In this document: positions 1 through 7,649 of the stretch, one piece after another
Position numbering within the stretch: the stretch's first letter is position 1
How the letters are laid out: the number at the start of each line of letters is the position of its first letter
DNA from: Gammaproteobacteria bacterium
GTDB lineage: Bacteria > Pseudomonadota > Gammaproteobacteria > SZUA-229
Assembly (NCBI GenBank): GCA_026196545.1
Contig: JAPHSZ010000068.1
Location: 1 to 32,192, forward strand
Direction: 5' to 3'
DNA: 32,192 bases
The notes under the pieces: model-generated
Told to the model about the DNA's origin: nothing
Seen by the model: only the letters and a program-made list of their open reading frames with translations
Database searches by the model: none
Made by a program: the position numbers and the translations under genes

Positions 1-590
1 CAGACATCCAGCTCAGAAGGGCGGATGAATTTGCTGTAGTCGTGTGTGCCCTTGGGCAGCATTTTCATTACGTACTCGGCGCCGAGTATGGCGAACAAAT
101 AAGACTTGGCATTTCGGTTAACGGTGGAAAAATACACAAATCCACCGGGTTTGACCAGCTGGGTGCAGGCATTGATGATGGAAGCGGGATCGGGCACGTG
201 TTCCAGCAATTCCATACAGCTCACTACATCATAGCGGGCGGTCTGCTCGGCGGCATGGGCTTCCACGGTGGTTTGAATGTATTCGACTTCCAGCTCTTCT
301 TCCATCGCGTGCAGTTTTGCGATGGAGAGCGGCGATTTACCCATGTCGATGCCGGTGGTTGTGGCACCAGCACGAGCCATGCTTTCGGTAAGAATGCCGC
401 CGCCGCAACCTACATCCAGCACCTTCTTGCCTGACAGGGGGCTATTGGTATTGATGAAGTTCAGCCGAATCGGGTTCATCTCGTGCAGGGCTTTGAATTC
501 ACCGCTTTTGTCCCACCAGCGGCTGGCCAGTTCTTCAAATTTTCGGATTTCTGTGGGATCTACGTTGTGTTTGGTATGGGCTGTGTTCAT
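1..590 (-). CDS. ubiG: UbiG, ubiquinone biosynthesis O-methyltransferase (3' end cut by window)
   Basis: SAM-dependent methyltransferase that carries out both O-methylation steps of ubiquinone synthesis in the cytoplasm. The reading frame runs from ATG at 590-588 off the left window edge, giving about 196 of the roughly 240 residues usual for the family. Visible marks are the N-terminal segment with ASRWWD, the SAM-binding loop VLDVGCGGG, the post-I acidic region ([10 protein letters not shown]), ELLEHVPDP, and the late conserved stretch [14 protein letters not shown] at the window edge. It lies 54 bases downstream of a lipoprotein gene on the same strand and is probably cotranscribed with mtaD, which is a usual neighbour of ubiG in gammaproteobacteria. 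No strong Shine-Dalgarno is seen before the start. Identification is secure; only the C-terminus is missing. Confidence 0.95.
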   Translation of the reverse strand, partial: MNTAHTKHNVDPTEIRKFEELASRWWDKSGEFKALHEMNPIRLNFINTNSPLSGKKVLDVGCGGGILTESMARAGATTTGIDMGKSPLSIAKLHAMEEELEVEYIQTTVEAHAAEQTARYDVVSCMELLEHVPDPASIINACTQLVKPGGFVYFSTVNRNAKSYLFAILGAEYVMKMLPKGTHDYSKFIRPSELDV

Positions 591-644
591 GCGGCTTATT
601 TTAGGATAACTCTGATTAATTATCAGAAAAATGTCAGTTCTGTA

Positions 645-2054
645 TCAGGGGATTTCAATTAAGGCATAAAATGTCTCATCGCGGAAATCCAGCTTAATTT
701 CAGCCGTGCCGGCACCCAGTACCGTATAGATACCCACAAAGCCGGCTTTTTCTTCAATAACGACATCTTTACCCTGAGTAATGCTGTACACCAGAGTCGT
801 ATCGCTGGTGATGTCCGCTTCCGTATTGTCTGAAAAAACAGCCGTCGTTATCAGGTCAATCTCAACCGGGCGCACGCTCAGAATCAGGGCTTCAGCACTG
901 GTTAAATTAGTATTATTGGCACTAACCTTCAGGGATGTGACGCTGAGCAGGTCAATAGCAACGGTTGAGGAAGCGCTTAAACAGCTTGCGCCACTAAGGC
1001 AGCTGACTGGCGTATCAAGCACCACGCCCTGCGATATATCAATGCCATCAATTGCCTGTTCAATATCGCCACAGGCGACAGAAATGGTGGCATTGGATGC
1101 CTCGGTTGCACCGGTAATATTGAGCTGCTGGGCGTCTGTAGATAAAGCGATTGATGCGTTTGCAGTGTTATCGATGCCCCATTTACTGTTTGCGCTTATA
1201 TTCTCATAAAAATCAGAGCCGTCCAGTGCCTGGTAATTAGCTACCGAGATCAAGGAGATGGATTTGTCTTTTTTGACACTGGCATTAGTGACGGCGCAAC
1301 TGGTTAAGTCTGAAGCGCTGCTATAGCAAAGTTTAATGCTGTTCAGATTATTCGTTATTGCCTGATCAAAATCGCCAGAAGTCATTTCGGTATTGCTATA
1401 TTGAGAAACTGCTTTTGCCTGAATAATAATATTGCCCTCGGCCAATGAGTGCAAAGTTGCCTGATTATCCAATGTTTCAATGTGTGCTCGTTGTGATGGA
1501 TTATTATCCTGATCACGAATAATCCAGTCTATGGTATTAATGGTGATGCTATCGACCGGGCGTATTTCTTCGTTTCCGTTTTCATCTATATAACTACCAA
1601 TCGGGGTGAAAGTCTGTGAGCGACACATGTCAATGATGAGTTCATTCTGATCAAACTGAACTACCTGATCGAATTTTGCCGAGGATACTTTAATTTCAAT
1701 GGAGTCACTAAAAAAACCGAATTCGGCAGTGACGGTTATCAGTTCCGCAGTTGCACTGGCGGTAAAGTGGCCTTTCTGGTCAATAGTGCTAACGGCTCCA
1801 TCAGACAGGGACCATTGAATGCCGCCGCTGATGGTGGTTTCGACGCCATTTGATGTTAGGCCCTGCAGGCTAAAATCATACTCGCTGTTTATGGAAAGTA
1901 TGGTTTCAGTGTCAGCGGGAAAACTTATGGAAACGATGTCCTGGTCAGCAACGGTATGTAAGTTCACCAGGTTGGTCTCATCGCCAGAACTACAGGCAGC
2001 AAGAAAAATAAACAGGGCGTATAAGCATAACTTGTTGCAGGTTTTAAAATTCAT
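645..2054 (-). CDS. Lipoprotein with Ig-like (Big_2-type) region, function unknown
   Basis: I do not recognise a specific family. From ATG at 2054 the product is 469 residues. It starts with a lipoprotein signal whose lipobox LAAC places the lipidated cysteine at residue 21, followed by SSGDET. An open frame extends 15 codons further upstream, but that would put the signal peptide internally, so the internal ATG is preferred. The mature part is Ser/Thr/Asp-rich and beta-like. Roughly residues 35-125 (SINSEYDFSLQG ... IQWSLSDG ... GHFTASATAE) resemble a bacterial Ig-like Big_2 repeat, and weaker similar stretches follow. The start ATG lies 11 bases inside the end of the upstream outer-membrane-protein gene, so the two are probably translationally coupled. 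It is likely an envelope lipoprotein working with that barrel; this is inference. Confidence 0.75.
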   Translation of the reverse strand: MNFKTCNKLCLYALFIFLAACSSGDETNLVNLHTVADQDIVSISFPADTETILSINSEYDFSLQGLTSNGVETTISGGIQWSLSDGAVSTIDQKGHFTASATAELITVTAEFGFFSDSIEIKVSSAKFDQVVQFDQNELIIDMCRSQTFTPIGSYIDENGNEEIRPVDSITINTIDWIIRDQDNNPSQRAHIETLDNQATLHSLAEGNIIIQAKAVSQYSNTEMTSGDFDQAITNNLNSIKLCYSSASDLTSCAVTNASVKKDKSISLISVANYQALDGSDFYENISANSKWGIDNTANASIALSTDAQQLNITGATEASNATISVACGDIEQAIDGIDISQGVVLDTPVSCLSGASCLSASSTVAIDLLSVTSLKVSANNTNLTSAEALILSVRPVEIDLITTAVFSDNTEADITSDTTLVYSITQGKDVVIEEKAGFVGIYTVLGAGTAEIKLDFRDETFYALIEIP

Positions 2055-2565
2055 AGCGAAGCCCCAGACTGATGGTGCTAATAGTAATCTGGTCGCCATC
2101 GTACAATGAAATCCAGTCGAATTTTATTTTAAGGTCTGGGATAGACCGAAAGGCTTCTTCCAGGCCGATGCCATAACTAAAGCCATCAAACTGGTCGCTA
2201 GAATCAGCGATGCCTGGATAGGATGATTCTACTTCTATCTGACTGGCGCCCACTATTAAGTGAAATTTAACGTCAGATTTCGGGTTTGCTATATAACGAT
2301 AGAAAACTGATGCAACGGAGGGTATATCGATCGTCAGTTGATTGAGCTGGTCATCTTCGATGCTGGTCATGATTGCCAGTTCAAGCTGATGATGTGGGAT
2401 TTCGTAGCCAAGCCGAAAATCGGCGAGTAAAGGTCGGGTCGATGCCGAAGGTGTGCCAATTTTAGACATGCTGGGGGCGAGTGCAATGAAAGTATCTGCG
2501 CCTGCGGTCGATGAATAAAACAGGGCTAGAAAAAGACAGGCTTTAAAAATAAGGGTGTTTTTCAT
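2044..2565 (-). CDS. Small outer-membrane beta-barrel-like protein
   Basis: Product of 173 residues from ATG at 2565, two bases after the mtaD stop. A TTG at 2571 overlapping that stop is an alternative start adding two residues. Residues 1-23 form a signal peptide ending AGA before DTF. The mature protein alternates polar and hydrophobic residues in short strands (LLADFRLGYEI, HHQLELAIM, KFHLIVGAS, LKIKFDWISL) and ends in ISLGLRYEF, a C-terminal aromatic strand typical of barrels recognised by the BAM complex. The size fits an eight-stranded barrel of the OmpA/OmpW-like fold. No specific family is recognised. It is sandwiched between mtaD and a lipoprotein gene, with overlap or near-contact on both sides, so all are likely one transcript. 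Confidence 0.7.
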   Translation of the reverse strand: MKNTLIFKACLFLALFYSSTAGADTFIALAPSMSKIGTPSASTRPLLADFRLGYEIPHHQLELAIMTSIEDDQLNQLTIDIPSVASVFYRYIANPKSDVKFHLIVGASQIEVESSYPGIADSSDQFDGFSYGIGLEEAFRSIPDLKIKFDWISLYDGDQITISTISLGLRYEF

Positions 2566-2567
2566 GC

Positions 2568-3878
2568 TCAATTCAATTTCGCGCCAAATTCATTCGCTGC
2601 CTGTTTGATGCGCTCCGTCTCCAGTGTAGTGATAGTGCGGTTTTTCATCACATGCCTGCCGGCTATCCAGACATCAGAGACCTGCTCGCGCCCGCAACAG
2701 TAAACCAGGTGTGAGACCGGATCGTAGACCGGTGTGGCCTCGATGGAAGAGAAATCTACAGCTATCAGGTCTGCGTATTTGCCGATACTGAGTGAGCCGG
2801 TTTTGTCGCTTATGCCCAGCGCTCTTGCGCCATTGATGGTGGCCATGGCCAGCGCCTGGTGGGCTGGCACTGCCGTGGCATCACCCGAAACGCCTTTGGC
2901 CAGCAGCGCGGCGGTTTTCATTTCGCCAAACATGTCCAGATCGTTGTTGCTGGCGGCGCTGTCCGTGCCCAGTGCCACATTAATGCCGGCATCCAGTAGC
3001 TGTTTTACCGGACAAAAACCACTGGCGAGTTTCAGGTTGGATTCCGGGCAATGAACCACATGGCTGCTCGCCGCGGCCAGTTGCTCAATCTCATTATCTT
3101 CCAGCTGGGTCATATGTACAGCCACCAGGTTAGGTGAAATCAGTCCCAGGTCGTCCAGTCTCTGCAATGGTCGTTTGCCTGTATTTTTAACGGCTTCCTC
3201 CACTTCCTGCGCAGTTTCATGAATGTGCATGTGAATGGGCAGATCCAGCTCATCGGCCAGCATGCGTATTTTCTGTATTGGTTCATCAGAAACGGTATAG
3301 GGCGCATGCGGGGCAAAAGCCGTGGTGATCAGTTCATTGCCGCGATACTCATCGTGCACGACCAGCCCCTTGTCGATGTATTCATCGGCATTTTGTGCCC
3401 AGATGGTCGGAAAATCGAGAGCAATCAAACCGATGCTGGCGCGAATCCCCGTTTTATTGGCGATACGGGCGGTGATATCGGGAAAAAAGTACATATCATT
3501 GAAGCAGGTAGTGCCGCCACGCAGCATTTCGGCACAGGCCAGTTCGGTACCGAATTGCACAAATTCTTCATTGACCCACTTATTTTCAGCGGGCCAGATA
3601 TGGTTGTTCAGCCAGTCCATCAAGGGCAGGTCGTCGGCCAGGCCACGGAACAGGTTCATTGCGGCGTGAGTGTGGGCATTTATCAGCCCGGGTATCAGGG
3701 CATGTTCTGAATAGTTGATTTCAGTTTGAGCCTGGTACTCTTTTCTGGCTGTGTCGCTGGGCAGAATGTCGAGAATACGTTCTTCGTGAATAGCGATACT
3801 GTGATCAGGTAAATAGTTTTTATCCCCATCAACCGGGATAATCCAGCGAGCGTGCAGCAAGGTGTCAATATTTTTCAT
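2568..3878 (-). CDS. mtaD: MtaD-like amidohydrolase, 5-methylthioadenosine / S-adenosylhomocysteine deaminase (TRZ/ATZ family)
   Basis: Metal-dependent deaminase of the amidohydrolase superfamily, 436 residues, the usual length. Family members deaminate methylthioadenosine, S-adenosylhomocysteine or adenosine in the cytoplasm, salvaging by-products of SAM use. Visible marks are the metal-binding HxH in LIPGLINAHTHAAMN (H69, H71), the substrate-side histidine region AFAPHAPYTVSD, the metal His in HMHIHETAQE, VHMTQL, the VHCPESNLKLASG segment and the catalytic Asp in LGTDSAASNNDLDMF. It is first in a minus-strand run leading to ubiG, a known pairing that links SAH removal with a SAM-dependent methyltransferase. 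Here two envelope genes separate them. The exact substrate cannot be read from sequence. Confidence 0.88.
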   Translation of the reverse strand: MKNIDTLLHARWIIPVDGDKNYLPDHSIAIHEERILDILPSDTARKEYQAQTEINYSEHALIPGLINAHTHAAMNLFRGLADDLPLMDWLNNHIWPAENKWVNEEFVQFGTELACAEMLRGGTTCFNDMYFFPDITARIANKTGIRASIGLIALDFPTIWAQNADEYIDKGLVVHDEYRGNELITTAFAPHAPYTVSDEPIQKIRMLADELDLPIHMHIHETAQEVEEAVKNTGKRPLQRLDDLGLISPNLVAVHMTQLEDNEIEQLAAASSHVVHCPESNLKLASGFCPVKQLLDAGINVALGTDSAASNNDLDMFGEMKTAALLAKGVSGDATAVPAHQALAMATINGARALGISDKTGSLSIGKYADLIAVDFSSIEATPVYDPVSHLVYCCGREQVSDVWIAGRHVMKNRTITTLETERIKQAANEFGAKLN

Positions 3879-4025
3879 GCAGTGAAGATACCTGTTGTGT
3901 TATGTCAGTGCAACTTTGGCCGGGTATAATGCCAATTATTATGCCTTTGTTGTGATTTTTTCCAGATTAAATGGTATAAAAGCTACAGTTATTATTAGTT
4001 AAGAATTTTAAAAAAGGAGTGAGCT
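3879..4025. promoter_or_regulatory. Divergent intergenic region between mtaD and the lpoB-like gene
   Basis: Region of 147 bases that must hold promoters in both directions. A perfect -10-like hexamer TATAAT lies at 3925-3930 and a second candidate TATAAA at 3975-3980, both on the plus strand. Neither has a convincing -35 at ideal spacing, so the promoter assignment is weak. A strong Shine-Dalgarno AAGGAGT at 4014-4020 serves the plus-strand gene starting at 4026. Confidence 0.35.
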
Positions 4026-4640
4026 ATGTCTACCCGTTGTTTTCGTAACCTTCTGAGCGTGTTGCTGGTACTGAGCCTGGTTGCCGGTGTGGCTGCCTGC
4101 AAACCTGTTGTTAAACGTGAAGCTGTCGATTCTGTTAAAGACCTGAGTGGTAAATGGAATGACGTGGATTCAAGAAAAGTCTCCCAGGAAATGATTCAGG
4201 ATGTTTTATCACAAAGATGGCTGAGTAAATTCACGTCTAAAACGGGCAAGATGCCCACGGTGATTGTTGGTAAGGTGCGTAATCTTTCTCACGAGCATAT
4301 CAATACGCGAACATTTATAGCAGATATTGAGCGTGCCCTGATTAATTCTGGCGAAGTCAGTTTTGTTGCCTCCAGTGAGGAGCGTAAGGAAATTCGTAGC
4401 GAGCGTAAAGACCAGGATTTACACGCCTCTGAAGAAAGCAGAAAAGAAATGGGCAACGAGGCGGGTGCTGACTTTATGCTGAAAGGCACTATCAACACCA
4501 TTATCGATGCAATTGAAGGTGAGCAGGTGCGTTTTTATCAGGTTGATTTAACGTTAATCGATCTGGCCAATAATCGTAAGGTTTGGGTGGGGCAGCAGAA
4601 GATTAAAAAATCGATTGAGCGTAGCGGTCTGCGTCTGTAA
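4026..4640 (+). CDS. lpoB: LpoB-family lipoprotein, putative penicillin-binding protein activator
   Basis: Lipoprotein of 204 residues in the LpoB (YcfM) family; E. coli LpoB is an outer-membrane lipoprotein that activates the peptidoglycan synthase PBP1b. The signal segment LLSVLLVLSLVAGVAAC has lipobox VAAC with Cys25. The mature domain has the family signature: a SGKWNDVDS segment, a MIQDVLSQRWL helix, PTVIVGKVRNLSHEHINT, FIADIERALINSG, VSFVASSEERKEIRSER, GADFMLKGTI, and a closing NRKVWVGQQKIKK strand. The start has a near-perfect Shine-Dalgarno (AAGGAGT, 4014-4020). It heads a three-lipoprotein run with a COG3014-like and an LPP20-like gene, an arrangement seen in other proteobacteria. 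Whether it really activates a PBP here is inferred from the family; some homologues in such trios have no tested function. Confidence 0.75.
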   Translation: MSTRCFRNLLSVLLVLSLVAGVAACKPVVKREAVDSVKDLSGKWNDVDSRKVSQEMIQDVLSQRWLSKFTSKTGKMPTVIVGKVRNLSHEHINTRTFIADIERALINSGEVSFVASSEERKEIRSERKDQDLHASEESRKEMGNEAGADFMLKGTINTIIDAIEGEQVRFYQVDLTLIDLANNRKVWVGQQKIKKSIERSGLRL

Positions 4641-4689
4641 ACCGTTTGTTAATAAAAATAATAATAATAATTAATCAGGGAGTATTTTA

Positions 4690-6006
4690 ATGTTGGCACA
4701 CTACTGCTCAAGACGAGCCATTGTCTTTTTATGCCTGTCATTGTTGTTAACCGGTTGTGTCACTCTGGGCAAGAAAGCCGAAACCATGCACGGTGCACTG
4801 GCCGCTGGTCGTATTGGCAATGCGCTGGAGATTGCCGAGCAAGAGGATGCGCAACACGAAGATGTGCTGGCGAGCTTGAATAAGGGGATGCTGCGACGTA
4901 TAAAAGGTGATTATCAGGCCAGTAATCAAATTTTTGAAATCGCAAAGGGGAAAATTGAAGAGCTTTATGGCGTCAGTGTTTCCGAGCAGGCAGGCGCATT
5001 AATTGTCAATGACAAGATGCGCGGTTTTTCGGGCGACCGTTATGAACAAGTGCTGTTGCACGCCTATATGGCGATGAACTATATCCAGCTTAATGACCTT
5101 GATGCGGCACGTGTTGAAATATTGCAGGCGGATGTAAAAATGCAGGAGTGGGGTGAGCAACCTGAAGAAGATCCCTTTGTGCGTTATTTCTCCGGGATGA
5201 TTTTTGAAGTGCTGGGCGAAACTGATCAGGCTCTGGTTGCCTATCGACAGGCGAAGAAAGTTTATGAATCAACAAAAGATAAACAGGATATAGGAGTTCC
5301 AGATACGCTCAAAAAGGATTTGTTACGACTCCTTGCCCAAGAAGGTCATGATGAGGAATTGCGTACCCTGAAAAAGAACTTTAATTTAAAGCGGTTTAAG
5401 CCCAGAAAAATAGCTAAAGGAGAGGGAGAGCTTGTTGTTATTGTAAATAGTAGTCTGGCGCCAGTTCGAGAAGAAAATAGAATTGTTGCAAATGTTACTG
5501 GTAAAGTGGTCGATACTGTTAAAATTGCCGTACCAAAATACCCGGCACCGAAGCAACGTTACTCTGCGCAATTAACAACTGATAATAAGGTGTCGGCTAA
5601 TCTTGAGCTGGTAGAAGATATTGACGCCCTGGCAAGGGCGGCACTGGCCAGTGATATGCCTTTAATCACAACGCGGGCTATCGCCCGTGCAGTAGTTAAG
5701 CATGAAACACAGGAAAAGTTTGAAGAAAAACGTGGTCCATTGGCCGGTTTTCTGGCAACGGTTGTCAATGTGGCGACCGAGCAGGCTGATACCCGAAGCT
5801 GGACGACCTTGCCACAGACGATTCAGTTAGCGAGAGTCAAGCTGCCTGAAGGCAAAAATAAAGTTAACATTAACATTCATGGTGAATCAGGCGCCCTGAT
5901 TGATATCATTCAGAAAGAGGTGGACATTAAATCGGGCCAGACGGCATTTCTGATGGAGCATTGGGTGGCGCCTAATATGTCCCTGAATGTGATTGCTAAA
6001 AAATAA
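4690..6006 (+). CDS. COG3014-like lipoprotein with TPR-like helices
   Basis: Predicted lipoprotein of 438 residues. The signal ends in lipobox LTGC with Cys23. Residues about 30-210 are helical and repeat-like (AAGRIGNALEIAEQED, LNKGMLRRIKGDYQASNQIF, LLHAYMAMNYIQLNDLDAARVEI, YFSGMIFEVLGETDQALVAYRQA), consistent with tetratricopeptide-type hairpins. The C-terminal half is beta-rich and closes with a strand-rich tail (NININIHGESGALIDII). Homologues annotated COG3014 regularly sit between an LpoB-like and an LPP20-like gene, as here, which suggests one envelope assembly. Shine-Dalgarno AGGGAG at 4677-4682. The function is not established; binding or scaffolding near peptidoglycan synthesis would be a guess from the neighbour. 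Confidence 0.72.
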   Translation: MLAHYCSRRAIVFLCLSLLLTGCVTLGKKAETMHGALAAGRIGNALEIAEQEDAQHEDVLASLNKGMLRRIKGDYQASNQIFEIAKGKIEELYGVSVSEQAGALIVNDKMRGFSGDRYEQVLLHAYMAMNYIQLNDLDAARVEILQADVKMQEWGEQPEEDPFVRYFSGMIFEVLGETDQALVAYRQAKKVYESTKDKQDIGVPDTLKKDLLRLLAQEGHDEELRTLKKNFNLKRFKPRKIAKGEGELVVIVNSSLAPVREENRIVANVTGKVVDTVKIAVPKYPAPKQRYSAQLTTDNKVSANLELVEDIDALARAALASDMPLITTRAIARAVVKHETQEKFEEKRGPLAGFLATVVNVATEQADTRSWTTLPQTIQLARVKLPEGKNKVNINIHGESGALIDIIQKEVDIKSGQTAFLMEHWVAPNMSLNVIAKK

Positions 6007-6017
6007 CAGGAGCTATC

Positions 6018-7040
6018 ATGCGAGCAAGTCTGAAAAAACCGTTTATATTATCCTGCCTGTTTTTGATGGGGTGTATGAAAACAGCATCGGTGGTGAATGC
6101 CAATCAACCTAACTGGGTTAATGGTGAATCATCTAAATATCCAAATTCGATGTACGTGGTGGCGACTGGTTCAGCATCAGATACAGAACGTGCCAAAGAC
6201 CGGGCGCTGGCAAACTTGACCAGGGTTTTTGAATTGCGTATTCGTGAATCTTCGACCACCAGGCAGGATGTGCAGGTGGTTAATCAGAACGGCTCTGAAT
6301 CAGTGAACAAGTCACAGCGCATCATGCAGAACGTTAATATACAGACCAATAAGATTATTGACGGCGCACGGGTTGCCGAACAGTGGCAGTCACCTGATTT
6401 GACCCACTATGCTCTGGCGGTGCTGGATCGCCATCAGGCGGGCAATAATATTCGCCAGGAAATTGCCCGGATCGATAAGGAAGCTGATTTTGAACTGAGC
6501 ACTGTGGCGAGCAAGAAAAACCCTCTGCACCAGGTTGCTGTCTATCAGCGTGTGCTTGCTTCGCAGGATCAGCGCGATGCTTTGCAAAAGACCCTCAAGG
6601 TGATTGATCTCAGTGGTAAGGGGGTAGCCGCAAAATGGAATCGTGCTGAATTGCGCGACAGGCTGGAATCTGCCCTGGCTGCATTAAAGATGAAAGCTTC
6701 AATTATCCAGGATTCAGTCGGTGGTCTGGACAAAGTGCTCAAGGGTGCGATGGCTAAATCGGGCTTTCCTGAAGCCCCGGCCGGGTTGGCTGGCTACGGC
6801 TTATCATCAGGCCTGGAGATCCAGTCTCCCACCAGAAAAGATGACTGGTACTGGTTGCGTGGTACCCTGACCCTGCGACTGGTATCTGCTGATGGCAAAG
6901 TTCAGGGGAACAAAAGCTGGCCACTCAAGGTCTCAGCTTCAAGTAGAGAGCAGTTAAATCAGCGGATGCTGGCTAAAGTTGAGAAAAAACTGAATCAGGA
7001 GCTAAAAGAAACCATACTGGGTTTTGCTTCTGTAGAGTAA
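6018..7040 (+). CDS. LPP20-family lipoprotein
   Basis: Predicted lipoprotein of 340 residues. The signal ends in lipobox LMGC with Cys19. The region around residues 30-140 (QPNWVNGE, MYVVATGSAS, ERAKDRALANLTRVFELRIRESS, then a stretch ending THYALAVLDRHQA) is the pattern of the LPP20 domain, named for a Helicobacter pylori lipoprotein. The remainder is helical with a KVEKKLNQELKETI end. A Shine-Dalgarno AGGAG lies at 6008-6012, and the gene begins 11 bases after the COG3014-like gene, so it is the last member of the lipoprotein trio. Function unknown; likely envelope-associated. Confidence 0.75.
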   Translation: MRASLKKPFILSCLFLMGCMKTASVVNANQPNWVNGESSKYPNSMYVVATGSASDTERAKDRALANLTRVFELRIRESSTTRQDVQVVNQNGSESVNKSQRIMQNVNIQTNKIIDGARVAEQWQSPDLTHYALAVLDRHQAGNNIRQEIARIDKEADFELSTVASKKNPLHQVAVYQRVLASQDQRDALQKTLKVIDLSGKGVAAKWNRAELRDRLESALAALKMKASIIQDSVGGLDKVLKGAMAKSGFPEAPAGLAGYGLSSGLEIQSPTRKDDWYWLRGTLTLRLVSADGKVQGNKSWPLKVSASSREQLNQRMLAKVEKKLNQELKETILGFASVE

Positions 7041-7286
7041 CTTGTTGAAATACCGCTAAATATTCAGGACTATTGTATTAGCAGCTCCTGATGTAAAATT
7101 ATCCGTGTAATAAACTTTTACGTTTTATGTTGTGCTCTGAGACAGGATATCCCGGTTTTTTGGGTGTGATTAGCGGGGCGGTTAAGCCGGTTTTACCGCT
7201 AATCAGCAAAAGCACTGCATTGATGGAAGTAGTTTCTTACAAAAACTACAACATGTTCTACACTGAGAGTGAGCACTACAAGAATC
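7041..7286. promoter_or_regulatory. Intergenic region before clpS with two inverted repeats
   Basis: Region of 246 bases between the lipoprotein trio and clpS. It contains a perfect 10-base inverted repeat, TGATTAGCGG at 7167-7176 and CCGCTAATCA at 7196-7205, with a 19-base centre that itself has alternative pairing (GCGGT/ACCGC). No T-run follows, so it does not look like a simple terminator. A second perfect 7-base repeat GTAGTTT/AAACTAC lies at 7229-7235 and 7243-7249, closer to the gene. I see no clear -35/-10 pair. The clpS promoter must lie here, and the repeats may be operators or a leader structure. Confidence 0.4.
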
Positions 7287-7607
7287 ATGAGTAATCAACA
7301 CGATTTTGATTTTGATGAAGGCTTGGCGGTTGAAGAAGACCAGCCAAAGCTTGAGGAACCGAAAAAGTATAAAGTTGTACTGGTAAATGACGACTATACT
7401 CCTATGGAGTTTGTGGTTGAGATTTTATCCATGTTCTTTGGTATGGATTCTGATAAGGCAACTCGGGTTATGATGGCAGTGCATACCAAAGGAAAGGGGG
7501 TCTGTGGCGTTTTTAGTTATGAGATTGCCGAGACAAAGGTTGATCAGGTGAATGAGTTTTCACGAGTCAATCAACACCCATTAATGTGCACCATGGAGGA
7601 AGCTTAG
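7287..7607 (+). CDS. clpS: ClpS, adaptor of the ClpAP protease
   Basis: N-recognin adaptor that delivers N-degron substrates to ClpAP in the cytoplasm. From ATG at 7287 the product is 106 residues, the same as E. coli ClpS. A GTG at 7269 in frame would add six residues but is less likely, since [12 protein letters not shown] is a normal ClpS beginning. Marks of the family are the flexible acidic N-terminus, [20 protein letters not shown] (substrate pocket with the conserved NDDYTPM), the [12 protein letters not shown] segment, and the end [11 protein letters not shown]. It lies directly upstream of clpA with a 42-base gap, the standard arrangement. Confidence 0.95.
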   Translation: MSNQHDFDFDEGLAVEEDQPKLEEPKKYKVVLVNDDYTPMEFVVEILSMFFGMDSDKATRVMMAVHTKGKGVCGVFSYEIAETKVDQVNEFSRVNQHPLMCTMEEA

Positions 7608-7649
7608 AAACTCATAGCTACATTTGTATTAGTAAGAAGAGGTATCGTT

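Noticed and set aside
42-609. Plus-strand frames across the ubiG region
   Set aside because: They are opposite the partial ubiG coding strand, which has clear motifs.
621-635. Small palindrome CTGATTAATTATCAG between the lipoprotein gene and ubiG
   Set aside because: AT-rich with a very short stem and no T-run in the transcribed direction, so not convincing as a terminator or operator.
3219-3710. 163-codon plus-strand frame inside mtaD
   Set aside because: Antisense shadow of a real amidohydrolase; its composition mirrors the coding strand.
4651-4672. Short AAT repeat before the COG3014-like gene
   Set aside because: A few trinucleotide units in an AT-rich spacer; too short to argue for phase variation.
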